Source: Diogma glabrata (lineage: Eukaryota > Arthropoda > Insecta > Diptera > Cylindrotomidae). Taken from it: a stretch of 64,000 nucleotides of DNA. The position numbers were made by a program, and so were the translations under genes. Position 1 is the first letter of the stretch. Each line of letters begins with the position of its first letter. The DNA lies in the NCBI GenBank assembly GCA_963693315.1, contig OY856188.1, positions 191,696,097 through 191,760,096 on the forward strand. The letters run 5' to 3'. Below are positions 19,838 through 31,136 of the stretch, in pieces. Under the pieces are notes generated by a model that saw only the letters and a list, made by a program, of their open reading frames with translations, was not told the DNA's origin and did not search any database.

Positions 19838-22655
19838 TAAAGATGAAAAACGTTATCTACGCAGGTGACAAAGTCGAGATTTGAACTTGACCATTTTTGA
19901 TTTTCCTGAAACTTGGCATATAAGTAGTATGGACAAAATAAAAAATACAACTTTTTTAAAAATTTTTTAAAGTGCATAGTTTGAGATTAGGGAGCACCCC
20001 ATCATGCATGAAAAATGAAAATTCTACCAATCCGATGTAACTTTGAAATTAAATTGCTCAAGAACGGCTATACCGATTTACTCAAACTTTTTTTTGTTTG
20101 ATAGATGATTAGTTAGTCGTTTGAAAAAAAATTTATTGTTTTTATTGTTATTTATTGTTTTTATAATTTATTTTTAAATAAAAATATAAAAAAACTTTAA
20201 AGATGGCGTTAGGGTTGAAGATCAATTGGAATTTAATTAATTTTTTTTCTGAAAACAGTTCTATCCTTATTCTAAAATATATCAAATTTACAAAAAGGCG
20301 TAAATTCTTGTTCTTGAGATATTTAGTTTTACAGATTTTTAGTACGACTGAAATTCGAATTTTTCTTCATTTTTTCAAACAACTTCCATTAACAAAAAAT
20401 TTTAAAATCAATCAAATTTTAACTTTTAGGTAGATTTCATATAAAAATCTACCTATTGCAATGGGCTTCATCTCGGAATTTCGGAAAAATTTTTGTGCCA
20501 AACGACTATATATGAAAAGCGGAGACGAAAAAACAAAAAAAAAAAAAAATTTATATATATATATATATATATATAAACGATATGAGATATAACGAAAACG
20601 ACCGGCACTCTCACGGTCGCATTTGTTGAGCTAGATCAAAAAAATTTTCTGTACTTGTGTGTTCTAATAATATCTTGGACAAGTTCGTGAATCAGCAAAA
20701 TCCGACACGTGGTTAAGAAACTAGAGGCTTTTTTCTGAAAAAAATTGATTTTTTAAAACCGTTATAACGGCCGTTTGGATACTAATATTTCAAAAAATTT
20801 AACAAATTTAGAATCTTTGGAATCTTTTTTATCAATTTGTTTTAAAAGTAGACCTCTGCAGTTAGAGGTTCCTGAGTGGGCGGCTCCAACAAAAAAGTTT
20901 GCAAAAAAAATTTTTTTTTTAAAACAACCGGCACTCTCACGGTCGCATTTATAAGGCCAGATCAAAAAGCCTTTTCTAAAAATGTGCGTTTTATTAATAT
21001 CTTGAACAAGTTCGTAAATCAGCCCAATCCAACACATGGTTAAGAAACTAGAAGCTTTATACTAGAAAAAAACTCTGTTTTTTAGATCCGTTATAACGGC
21101 CGTTTGGATTGTAATATTTTTAAAAACTTCATAAATTTAGAATTTTTGAAACCTCTTTAATCAGTTTCTTTCAAAAAAAAGACCTCTGCAGTTGGAGGTT
21201 TCAGAGTGAGCGGCTCCAACAACAAAGCTTGTAAAACTCAAAATGCGTTTGAATCAACCGGCACTCTCACGGTTGCATTTGTCGAGCCAGATCAAAAAAC
21301 CTTTCTTAAAAATGTGTGTTTTATTAATATCTTGGACAAGTTCGTAAATCAGAAAAATCTGACACATGGTTAAGGAACTATAGGCTTTAGACTAGAAAAA
21401 AAAGTAGTTCTTTTAATCCGTTATAACGGCCGTTTGGATACTAATATTTTTACAATCTTCATAAATTTAGAATCTGTGGAGACATTTTAATCCGTTTCTT
21501 ATAAATATAAACCTCTGCAGTTAGAGGTTTTTGACTTGTTGGCTTCAACAAAAAAATTTGCAACAATCCCCAACTACAATTTCCAAAAACCTTATAACAG
21601 TCAATGTCAACCTTATAACAGTCAAAAAAATAAAAGATTTGAATAGAAGAAATTAATTTTTTTTTCTTAGAAATAAACTATTTTGATATTTTGCAGTAAA
21701 TGCACGACAAATGATATAGAATAGGTTTGTGTCATAAATTGTCACACACATGTTCTGTGGTAGATTTGATATTTGTTTGTTGCAAAATTGGATAGATATA
21801 ATTTTGCTTGTAGGTAGCTAATTTTCTTTTTAAAATTTGTTCGATATCTGTTTTAAATTAGTTTGTTTTGTTTAAACTAATCTGATACATCAGATTCTAC
21901 TGGCACACAAAACTGTCTGATCTCGAAATCTACCTATTTCTAGCGGATATACGTGCCGCTTGGACTTTTTTTTTTTTAAATATAGTTCTAACCTTACTTT
22001 AAAATATATCAAATTTACAAAGAGCGGTAATTCGTGTTCTTGAGATATTTAATTTTAAAGATTTTTAGTCCGTCTGAAATTCAATTTGTTCATTATTTTT
22101 TCGAACAATTTTTATCATCAAAAAATTTTAACCACTGAAGTTCGAGAAAATAATGAACAATTAGAATTTTAATCGGACTAAAAATCTTTAAAATTAAATA
22201 TCTCAAGAACAAGAATTTACGCCTTTTTGTAAATTTGATATATTTTAGAATAAGGATAGAACTGTTTTCAGAAAAAAAATTAATTAAATTCCAATTGATG
22301 TTCGACCCTAGTGCCATCTTTAAAAAAGTTTTTTAATATTTTTAGTTAAAAACTAATTATAAAAACAATAAATTAACTTTTTTTCAAACGACTAACTAAT
22401 TATCTATCAAACAAAAAAAGTTTGATGAAATCGGTATAGCCGTTCTTGAGCAATTTAATTTCAAAGTTACATCGGATTGGTAGAATTTTCATTTTTCATG
22501 CATGTTTGGGTTATGCTCAAACTATGCACTTTAAAAAATTTTTTAAAAAAGTTGTATTTTTTATTTTGTCCATACTACTTATATGCCAAGTTTCAGGAAA
22601 ATCAAAAATGGTCAAGTTTTCACAACTCTGTCTAGAACACGTTTTTCATCTTTAG
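19838..22655. repeat. R6 long palindrome, with an R1 copy in its left arm
   Basis: The left arm (AAAGATGAAAAACG at about 19840, then CTTGACCATTTTTGATTTTC) reappears as reverse complement on the right, ending CGTTTTTCATCTTT near 22653. Matching landmarks include GGCATATAAGTAGTATGG / CCATACTACTTATATGCC and CTCAAGAACGGCTATACCG / CGGTATAGCCGTTCTTGAG. Arms are about 0.5-0.6 kb and moderately diverged. Part of the left arm (about 20255-20385) also occurs forward at 21979-22120. The R1 copy at 20428-21965 was inserted later. Confidence 0.75.
20428..21965 (+). mobile_element. R1 element, copy b (full length, 1538 bp)
   Basis: 5' end: hairpin AGGTAGATTT / AAATCTACCT. Then a TA tract (20552-20575), a partial unit and three 330-bp tandem units; each unit carries CCGTTATAACGG, an ACCTCT...AGAGGT hairpin and CCGGCACTCTCACGGT. 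3' end: GAAATCTACCT (inverted copy of the 5' arm), hairpin AGCGG-ATATACGTG-CCGCT, TTGGAC, then T run. The flanks are T-rich on both sides. No coding capacity. Structure suggests a Helentron-type non-autonomous element; that is an inference. Confidence 0.85.
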
Positions 22656-23099
22656 TGGATTCTTTTCGACTGTACCGAAAATGTTCCAACACCGAATTAT
22701 CGAAATTTGTGTTCTTTAAGTTTGAGTTTAATCCAAAAATTATTATTTTTATTATTTTTCACGAAATAAATAAAGCGGATTTGATGCTTTATTATATATA
22801 AAATATGAAACTACATATAAAGTAATTTAAAAAATTATTTTCCTGAAATCTTAATTGTTGAATGGGAGGGATTGTTAAGTTTATTTAACGAATAAAAAAT
22901 TTGCGAACTATGTCTAAATACCCAAATATGCATTTTATAATATATTATGTTCCGATTAATCGGTTAATTGCTTAATTAAAAAAAAAGTTAGACGATTACC
23001 TGGTTAGTGAAAAAGTCGATTAATTGGATACCCTGCACAACCCCTGCAAACACCCAATTGCATTGAAATGGATTACTTAGCCACTATTTGTTGGATGCA

Positions 23100-23133
23100 T
23101 ACACTCGTATCATGAATTCATGATACGAGTGTA
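23100..23133. repeat. Perfect 34-bp palindrome
   Basis: Both halves match without mismatch or spacer, centred on GAATTC, half-site TACACTCGTATCATGAA. Cruciform-capable; origin unknown. Confidence 0.85.
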
Positions 23134-23682
23134 CGCGGCAATCCTTAAGGATTGCTGCTAAATGCTAACCTTTTAATCAAAAACAAATAAATTTAATCAT
23201 TAGTCTAACATCTTTTCAGGCATAGTTGTCAAAAAGTTTCTCTTCTTCCTAATCCATCTAAAGTCTAAACCAACCTCATTGTATTCGTATTATTTATGTT
23301 CAATTAACTTCAAAATAATTTACCTTATTTTCATAAACAAAATGTTTATATAAAATTATGATTTACTTTTAAGTCAATTCTAAATTATTACGAGTTTACG
23401 ACCAAAATAAGTGGGAGCGAAAAAGTTCATCATCCACGTAACTACCTACACATATATAATATATAAATTTTGACTAAGAAAAAGCTCTTGTTTTTTTATA
23501 TATTAATCTTAATTGGAATTAATTTTTTTTTGTCAATTCGCTTTTATGAATAAATTTTCTTCTCTCTTAGGGGAAGTCATCTAAGTAGTGTAAACGCTTT
23601 ACATTTCTATTAAAATTTAATTCAATCGAATGTTATGTTGAGCATAAATTATTTAAAGCACGCACGCAATACGAAGATTATT

Positions 23683-23698
23683 TTATCGATATCGATAA
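23683..23698. promoter_or_regulatory. Double DRE-like motif (TATCGATA)
   Basis: TTATCGATATCGATAA contains two overlapping TATCGATA sequences, the binding site of DREF in Drosophila promoters. No gene start is visible nearby, so chance occurrence is possible. Confidence 0.2.
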
Positions 23699-24275
23699 TC
23701 ATCTTTTTGTTAGGTAAAGTAAATATTATTGTTATAATTTCTGGTTATTATAATTAAATAAACGTTTTAGAAGAAAACAATAAAAAGTTTTTGAGTGGTT
23801 TAATTCCAATGCTAAATTGTTTATACACAGTAAAAAAGCTTAATATATAATGCAAATTGCTACACATAGGTCCTACGGAAACCTCAATTATAGAACAATG
23901 CAAATAGACCGGGAAGCAGTGTTGCATTTTTGTTAGTGTTTTGATGCCAATTGAATTTAATTTTTACAGATAGATTAATAATTAATTATTTGTGATGTAG
24001 AAAATAAGAGTCAGCCGTCAGACTTATGGGGGTGTGGTTCTGGGGGAGTTTTAAACTGGTAAAAAAAAACGAATTCCAAAAGTAATTTGATGCCGCTTCA
24101 AAATTTGTATGATGCATGCTTACACCATAACAATTGAAAAAACAGTGATCAGCTGATTGGCGGATGGGGGGATTATAGGTCAGCTCCTCGTATACATCAG
24201 TATAAAAATGCAATACAGTCAAGACCTTTCTGCATAGGATCTTGATGAATCTTTGGCAAATGATCCAGGTTCACT

Positions 24276-24431
24276 TGAAAAATAATCAGAACTCTAGCTG
24301 ATCAGTTCGGATATATGAAAAATTAGCGATCAAATAAGTTAGAGATCAAATAAGCTTACTTGAAAACTTATTTGATCGCTAATTTGTCATATATCCGAAC
24401 TGATCAGCTAGAGTTCTGATTATTTTTCATT
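24276..24431. repeat. Inverted repeat fused to Helitron 3' end
   Basis: Arms of about 60 bp (left from TGAAAAATAATCAGAACTCT, right ending AGAGTTCTGATTATTTTTCA) around a 30-bp centre. The right arm continues into the Helitron 3' end, and similar sequence (CTGATCAACTAGAGTGCTGA on the minus strand) lies beside the Helitron end at 32432, so the right arm is original and the left arm an inverted duplication. Confidence 0.7.
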
Positions 24432-24602
24432 CATATATTTAAAAAGAAAAATTAAAAATTATATGCTAGCATTTCTCATTACCACTTTTTGAAATCATTG
24501 CTTCTACGTCAACATAATGTCTACGCAAAAACTTTATTTATAAGCGTGGTCTACGCAAAAACTTTATTTATAAGCGTAGCGAAGCACGCCGGGCCCTCCT
24601 AG
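24432..24602 (+). mobile_element. Helitron 3' end (non-autonomous copy)
   Basis: Matches the last ~110 bp of the Helitron at 47436-51904: CATTTCTCATTACCACTTTT, TCTACGCAAAAACTTTATTT, hairpin GCGTAGCGAAGCACGC (24574-24589), then CTAG at 24599-24602 followed by T. A 29-bp block ending in TTATAAGCGT is duplicated in tandem just before the hairpin (24521-24576). Confidence 0.85.
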
Positions 24603-25089
24603 TCTCTTTTATTCCGACGACTCGACGGACCACTCACATCCAAACGTTTACGACGTGGTCTTGGCATCGAAATAAATAAATATATCAATATATCAAAAAT
24701 ATCAAAAAATTAAAATATCAAAAATATCAAATAATATCAATATCAAATAAATTCAATATCAAACAAAATATCTTTATATCAATATCAAATATCTTTATAT
24801 CAATTATCAAATATCTTTATATCAATAAACAAAATAATCGAAATAATATCGAAAACCGTCCTTGTTCAAAGACAAAAGACGACTGAAGTGAATGAGAAAA
24901 AATAGATATAAAAAAGAAAATAAATTTTTAAGTTTCGTTTTTGTTGTTCGTTGTTCGTTGTTCGATAGCTAATATATAAAAATGAAAATATAAAAAAATA
25001 AAATATAAAAAAATAAAATAAATTTTTAATTTCGTTTTTGTATGTATGTAAACTTATAATGCATATGTATATAAAAAGTTTTCCGTATA
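24603..25089. other. Unassigned low-complexity region
   Basis: After a short GC-richer patch (24610-24660) the sequence consists of irregular ATATCAA repeats (24680-24835), then AT-rich DNA. No coding signal. Confidence 0.4.
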
Positions 25090-25250
25090 TAATAACTTTT
25101 TTATTTATGATCCGATTTGTGTGAATCCGAATCCGAATATAGGTTACACTAATATCAGTTAGCTGTGAAAATTTGAAATGAATCCATCTGCGAATAAAAA
25201 AGCCTTAGGCTCCACAAAGTTTTTTTCTAACGTATTAATATATAAGAAGA
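25090..25250 (-). mobile_element. Helitron 5' end, inverted fragment
   Basis: Reverse complement of 47436-47600: GTGGAGCCTAAGGCTTTTTT, GCAGATGGATTCATTTCAAA, GATCCGATTTGTGTGAAT are shared. On the minus strand it starts TCTTCTTATATATTAATACG after an A, as expected for a Helitron 5' terminus (A|TC). No matching 3' end lies to its left in this orientation, so it is a fragment. Confidence 0.8.
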
Positions 25251-25844
25251 TAAATAAAAATCAACAGGCATCAAATGACTTTTTCATTTGCAACGCTGCC
25301 TCCCGGTCTAAAAGCTTGCTTTAAGGTTAAATATAATGCTCTTTGCATTAGCAAGTTGTTTTCAGACTTCTAGCGTAGCAAGTTGTTTTCAAACTTCTAG
25401 CGTAGTAAGTTGTTTTCAAACTTCTACCATTTCTATAAAAAAATAAATTATGATGTTAGAGTTGTACTAAAATTTGTAGTTTTGCATTCAAATTAGTTTT
25501 AATGCAACATTTGCTTTGCAATTTAATAATAACTTGCTTTACATAACCCATATTGCAAGGATTGTATTAAAAATTGCAGTAACTTTTTCAACTGTGTACT
25601 AGTCGTTAAAGTAATCCTTAACGTTAACTTAAATATATCCGTAACTTAAGAAACACTGTATAATTTAGTTTAACAGTCGGTAAGAAACGACGATGGAATC
25701 TGACGATCGAGTTGAGGTTAATGCTAAGTTTTCTTAATTACTTACTGTCAACATTTACAATTTTAATAATTTTCTAGTCAACTTTTGCTTGAAAACTAGA
25801 CGGACTATTTTCGTAGCGTCTATTTTTAAAGCGTAATAGTTATA
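25251..25844. other. Unassigned region with a 27-bp triple repeat
   Basis: Contains three tandem copies of a 27-bp unit (GCAAGTTGTTTTCAAACTTC core) at 25350-25430. The rest shows nothing recognisable. Confidence 0.45.
25350..25430. repeat. 27-bp tandem repeat, three copies
   Basis: Units begin AGCAAGTTGTTTTCAGACTT, with one or two differences between copies. Confidence 0.8.
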
Positions 25845-26040
25845 TATGGGTAACAAAAATCCGAAATTCTACGTCCACGCCGTGCTACCTGGTAGCGTAA
25901 CGCTACCAGGTAGCATGGACAGGTTAGCGTAACGCTAACAGAACTAGGTTGGTGTAGTTGAGGGGCAAAGTAAATACTGCTTATACTCAATGATTCTGCG
26001 AAATGGCGAGTCATTGGCGCCATAAAACCAGTGCAACTCA

Positions 26041-26202
26041 AGCGTCTGTTCTCCATGTTAGGAGCGGCTTGGAGCGGGCATATGTCTTGGATCAAGCGGC
26101 TCGCTATATAAATCTGTAGAAAGCGTCTGTTCTCCATGTTAGGGGCGGCTTGCAGCGGGCATCTGTCTTGGATCAAGCGGTTTGCTATATAAACGTGTAA
26201 AA
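26041..26202. repeat. 81-bp tandem duplication in the non-LTR leader
   Basis: Two copies of a unit starting AGCGTCTGTTCTCCATGTTA and containing GCTATATAAA; the homologous leader at 16052-16446 has one copy. Variable numbers of 5' monomers are known in other non-LTR promoters, so this may be a promoter repeat. Confidence 0.75.
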
Positions 26203-26387
26203 AAGTTGTTTCTGGTGACCTTAAGATGCAGAACGAACCCATTCACAAAAATTTGGGTTGGGCGAAGGGCTAACACCCCATTTCCGTAAAAAAATTATTG
26301 TCATTAATTCTGTACACAGGCCTCGGAATATCTCGGAATCATTATTGGAACGACCTCGGAAACTGTACCCGGACTACGATTTAAAAA

Positions 26388-29217
26388 TGGGAACCAGGAA
26401 CGCGCTAAGCTTTAGAAGACCAGGAGATCTCCTAAAACTCACACAACAAACACACTGGATATAGTGGCATTACAAGAACTAACATGGCCAGGTAGTGGAA
26501 TCCATGAAACAGCGAAAGGATACACTCTGTATTATTGCGGTCATCAAAACGGAGGAGAATTTGAGTTGGCTGGAGAAGGAGTTGGCTTTCTTATACACCG
26601 TCGCGTGAATCGGCATGTTATCCACTTCTGCTCAATTAATATGCGGTTATGCACACAGAGTCCGCACTCAAAAATTCAATGTAACGATCATCAATGTTCA
26701 TGCACCTACTGAAGACAAAGCAGATGATATTAATAAAGACCTGTTCTTCCTAGAACTCGAAGAAGTTATCAATAACATCCCGCGGCACGATATAAAAATC
26801 GTGAAGGTGACTTTAATGCTCAAATTGGTAGGATTGCAGAACTTAAAACACATATCGGCCCTAACAGCTTGCATCATAACAGCAACAATAACGGTTTTCG
26901 TGCAGCCGAGGTGGCTATGATGTATGATCTAGTAATTTCCAGCACTTTCTTCCCTCACAAGAGGATTCACAAGGTAACGTGGATATCAAATGATGGAAGA
27001 ACGGAAAATCGAATCGATCACGTTATGATCTCTAAGAGACACTCTACAAGTATAACTGACGTTCGATCATACAGAGGTGCTGATATGGGCTGATATGGAC
27101 ACCGATCATATGCTTGTCATCTTTAAGTACAAGTGCAAATTATCATCTACATTTAACAGACAAGCAAAAAAGACCGTGCGCTGGAATGTCGAAGCATTTA
27201 AACATCCGGAAACGCTGAATAGATATCAGGAAACAATAACACAAAACATAGAAGATCATGACATCTCTTCTGAGATGCCATTAAACATACAAGAAGAATG
27301 GCAAACGCTTCAATCAACCATTATAGCCGCAGCACAAACTACAATCGGAAAACGACCACCGAAATCACACAACGAATGGTTTGACGACGAACGAACGCAG
27401 CCAATCCATTGAACATAAACAAAAACTGCGAGAAAAATGGTTAACAAGGAACACCCGAAGCTCCCAAGCTGATTATCTATGCGCCAGAAAAGTTTCAGCA
27501 AAACTTCTACGTAAAAAGAAACGCGAACACATGAAGAGCTGCGCCGAAAACATCAACCAACATACGACCAACGAAAATTCAAAAGAGTGCTTTGCCAATG
27601 CACGGAATCTGACAAAAGATTTCCACCCAAGATCTACAACCATCAAAAATGACAATAATGACTTACACCAAGTGAACGTGCCGGCAGTGGTGCGATCCCA
27701 CTTTCAAGACCTACTGAATAGGACGAATGAAGTTAATCCTATTCGAGGAATTGCTCCATCAACTGAGGAGATTTTTGTCCCTTACCCAGCAATAGAAGAA
27801 GTGGAAGCTGGCATTAAAAAACTGAAAAATGGCAAATCACCAGGTTTCGATGGTATTCCCGCAGAACTTCTGAAAAATGGAGGAGCAGCTCCGGTCTCAC
27901 GTATATACGATCTGATTCTTGCAATCTGGGACCAAGAAGAACTACCTGCTGAATGGAAAACAGCTCTCATTGTTCCGCTACATAAGAAAGGTGACCGTCT
28001 AAAGTGTGCGAATCATCGTGGCATCGCACTGTTGAACACTGCATATAAAATACTAGCTAATGTCGTACTTGCTCGACTCATCCCGTTCGCCGAATCTATC
28101 ATCAGTGACTATCAGTGTGGTTTTCGTCCCAACCGCTCAACCGCAGATCAATGTTTTACCTTAAGGATGATTCTGGAAAAATGTTGGGAGTACAACATCA
28201 GCATTCACCAGCTCTACGTTGATTTCAAGCAAGCATATGATAGGATCATCAGCGATAACCTCTGGTCTGCACTCATATGCCTTGGTATTCCAGTGAAACT
28301 TGTTTCCCTGGGCAAACTCACAACATCGGGATCAATGTAGAATAGTAATCAAAGGAACAGTTTCTGACTCTTTTGATATAATATCAGGTGTTCGACAAGG
28401 TGGTGCACTCGCGCCCGTACTATTTAATTTGGCGCTTGAGTATGCGATAAGAAGAAGCCGAATTGAGACACAAAACTGCATATTTAACAAATCTAGTCAA
28501 ATTCTTGGCTATGCAGATGATATTGCGCTTCTCGGATGTAGGCCAAGCGATATTAGGGATAGTCTCTCTCAGCTTGAAAGAAATGCTAAACGACTTGGAT
28601 TATGCATCAACACCGGCAAGACTAAACTTTTAACAACATCAAGGAATATACCTCCCGGCAATCTGAATACTGGCGACTATGAATTGTAACGTGTAGAAAA
28701 CTTTAAATACCGCGGGTCTGTAATAACATCGTCAAATGACATGCAGGCAGATATTAAAGCCCGTGTCTCAACCGCATACAGAGTTTTCTACGCATACTCA
28801 AAACTTTTGCGATCAAAACATCTTTCGCAGTCGTGCAAACTCACGCTTTACAAAGCATTAATCCGACCTGTGCTTACCTTTGGAAGCGAAAGCTGGACAC
28901 TGACTTCCTCCGATTGTAGAATTCTATCAACATTCGAGAGGAAGGTCATACGAACAATTTATGCTCCATGTAAAGTTGCTGAAAATCAGTATAGAATCCG
29001 AATGAATCATGAAATCAGACAGCTTCTTGGAGGTTGCGATGTAATCGGATTCATTAAATCTAACCGGATTAGATGGTTTGGTCATGTAGAAAGGGCACCA
29101 TTAGATAGAATGATTAAAAAAGCGTCCCAACAACAACCAGCTGGTGTTCGTCGAAGAGGAAGAAGACCTAGACAACGCTGGCGTGATGATATCATTCAAG
29201 ACCTTCTTGATGTAGGA
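26388..29217 (+). pseudogene. Endonuclease-reverse transcriptase of non-LTR element 2, broken
   Basis: Would nick target DNA and reverse-transcribe its own RNA onto the nick. Endonuclease blocks appear in shifting frames: ALQELTWPGSG, NVHAPTEDKADD, HKVTWISNDGRTENRIDHVM. RT blocks: KLKNGKSPGFDGIPAELLKN, HRGIALLNTAYKILA, YQCGFRPNRSTADQ, motif A YVDFKQAYDRI (about 28215), motif B GVRQGGALAPVLFN (about 28390), motif C GYADDIALLG (about 28510). A stop at 28687-28689 precedes FKYRGSVITSS; then IRWFGHVERA and RRGRRPRQRWRDDI form the C-terminal signature. At least four frame breaks. Confidence 0.9.
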
Positions 29218-29455
29218 TTCATGTTGAAAGATGCTATTAATATCTTTCTGTATATGTGAATAAATCACCCACTTCACAATTAAAATAAAAAACAAATTAA
29301 GTACTAAGCTTTTTTTTGTTTGGTTTTCAATTTTAGGTAGATTTCATATAAAAATCTACCTATTGCAATGGGCTTCATCTCGGAATTTCGGAAAAATTTT
29401 TGTGCCAAACGACTATATATGAAAAGCGGAGACGAAAAAACAAAAAAAAAAAAAA

Positions 29456-29523
<68 letters not shown>

Positions 29524-31125
29524 GATATGAGATATAACGAAAACGACCGGCACTCTCACGGTCGCATTTGTTGAGCTAGATCAAAAAAATTTTCTGTACT
29601 TGTGTGTTCTAATAATATCTTGGACAAGTTCGTGAATCAGCAAAATCCGACACGTGGTTAAGAAACTAGAGGCTTTTTTCTGAAAAAAATTGATTTTTTA
29701 AAACCGTTATAACGGCCGTTTGGATACTAATATTTCAAAAAATTTAACAAATTTAGAATCTTTGGAATCTTTTTTATCAATTTGTTTTAAAAGTAGACCT
29801 CTGCAGTTAGAGGTTCCTGAGTGGGCGGTTCCAACAAAAAAGTTTGCAAAAAAAATTTTTTTTTTAAAACAACCGGCACTCTCACGGTCGCATTTATAAG
29901 GCCAGATCAAAAAGCCTTTTCTAAAAATGTGCGTTTTATTAATATCTTGAACAAGTTCGTAAATCAGCCCAATCCAACACATGGTTAAGAAACTAGAAGC
30001 TTTATACTAGAAAAAAACTCTGTTTTTTAGATCCGTTATAACGGCCGTTTGGATTCTAATATTTTTAAAAACTTCATAAATTTAGAATTTTTGAAACCTC
30101 TTTAATCAGTTTCTTTCAAAAAAAAGACCTCTGCAGTTGGAGGTTTCAGAGTGAGCGGCTCCAACAACAAAGCTTGTAAAACTCAAAATGCGTTTGAATC
30201 AACCGGCACTCTCACGGTTGCATTTGTCGAGCCAGATCAAAAAACCTTTCTTAAAAATGTGTGTTTTATTAATATCTTGGACAAGTTCGTAAATCAGAAA
30301 AATCTGACACATGGTTAAGGAACTATAGGCTTTAGACTAGAAAAAAAAGTAGTTCTTTTAATCCGTTATAACGGCCGTTTGGATACTAATATTTTTACAA
30401 TCTTCATAAATTTAGAATCTGTGGAGACATTTTAATCCGTTTCTTATAAATATAAACCTCTGCAGTTAGAGGTTTTTGACTTGTTGGCTTCAACAAAAAA
30501 ATTTGCAACAATCCCCAACTACAATTTCCAAAAACCTTATAACAGTCAATGTCAACCTTATAACAGTCAAAAAAATAAAAGATTTGAATAGAAGAAATTA
30601 ATTTTTTTTTCTTAGAAATAAACTATTTTGATATTTTGCAGTAAATGCACGACAAATGATATAGAATAGGTTTGTGTCATAAATTGTCACACACATGTTC
30701 TGTGGTAGATTTGATATTTGTTTGTTGCAAAATTGGATAGATATAATTTTGCTTGTAGGTAGCTAATTTTCTTTTTAAAATTTGTTCGATATCTGTTTTA
30801 AATTAGTTTGTTTTGTTTAAACTAATCTGATACATCAGATTCTACTGGCACACAAAACTGTCTGATCTCGAAATCTACCTATTTCTAGCGGATATACGTG
30901 CCGCTTGGACTTTTTATTAATAAAATAATTTTATTAATATTATTGCCGTCATGTGAAAATATTTTGAATTAAATTTTTATTTAAAATTTCTTTAATTTAA
31001 AATTTTAAATAAAAATTTAATTCAAAATATTTTCACATGACGGCAATAATATTAATAAAATTATTTTATTAATAAAAATTGAAAACCAAACAAAAAAAAG
31101 CTTAGTACTTAATTTGTTTTTTATA
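29218..31125. mobile_element. R5 palindromic insertion (about 332 bp) carrying a nested R1
   Basis: Flanked by an 11-bp duplication TTGATGTAGGA (29207-29217 and 31126-31136). Without the R1 copy it is about 332 bp. Its right part is a palindrome: 30912-30990 is mirrored in 31000-31078, and the outer arm at 29286-29334 is mirrored in 31078-31122. The first 62 bp have no inverted partner, so the terminal structure is not a simple TIR pair. Duplication length would suit Mutator-like elements, but no other evidence supports that. Confidence 0.7.
29335..30910 (+). mobile_element. R1 element, copy c (full length, 1576 bp)
   Basis: Nearly identical to copy b; the 38-bp length difference equals the difference in TA tract (about 63 bp at 29459-29521 against 24 bp). 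Flanks: CAATTTT before, TTTTTATTAAT after. The intact right arm of the R5 palindrome gives the empty site as CAA-TTTTT-ATTAAT, so R1 entered a T run. Confidence 0.92.
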
Positions 31126-31136
31126 TTGATGTAGGA

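Larger units (their letters stand above)
22656..24275. other. Unassigned AT-rich region
   Basis: No recognisable coding sequence. Contains a perfect 34-bp palindrome (23100-23133) and a TATCGATA pair (23683-23698). A 78-codon minus-strand frame (23986-24222) has no recognised domain. Confidence 0.4.

Noticed and set aside
23683..23698. Promoter of a nearby gene at the TATCGATA pair
   Set aside because: No transcript start, start codon or gene can be supported within several kilobases, so it is listed only as a low-confidence motif.
25826..26242. 138-codon minus-strand frame, similar to one at 15997-16326
   Set aside because: Both are antisense readings of the homologous non-LTR leader; the similarity comes from the leader DNA. 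Direct duplication of a unit in the leader also duplicates part of the peptide.
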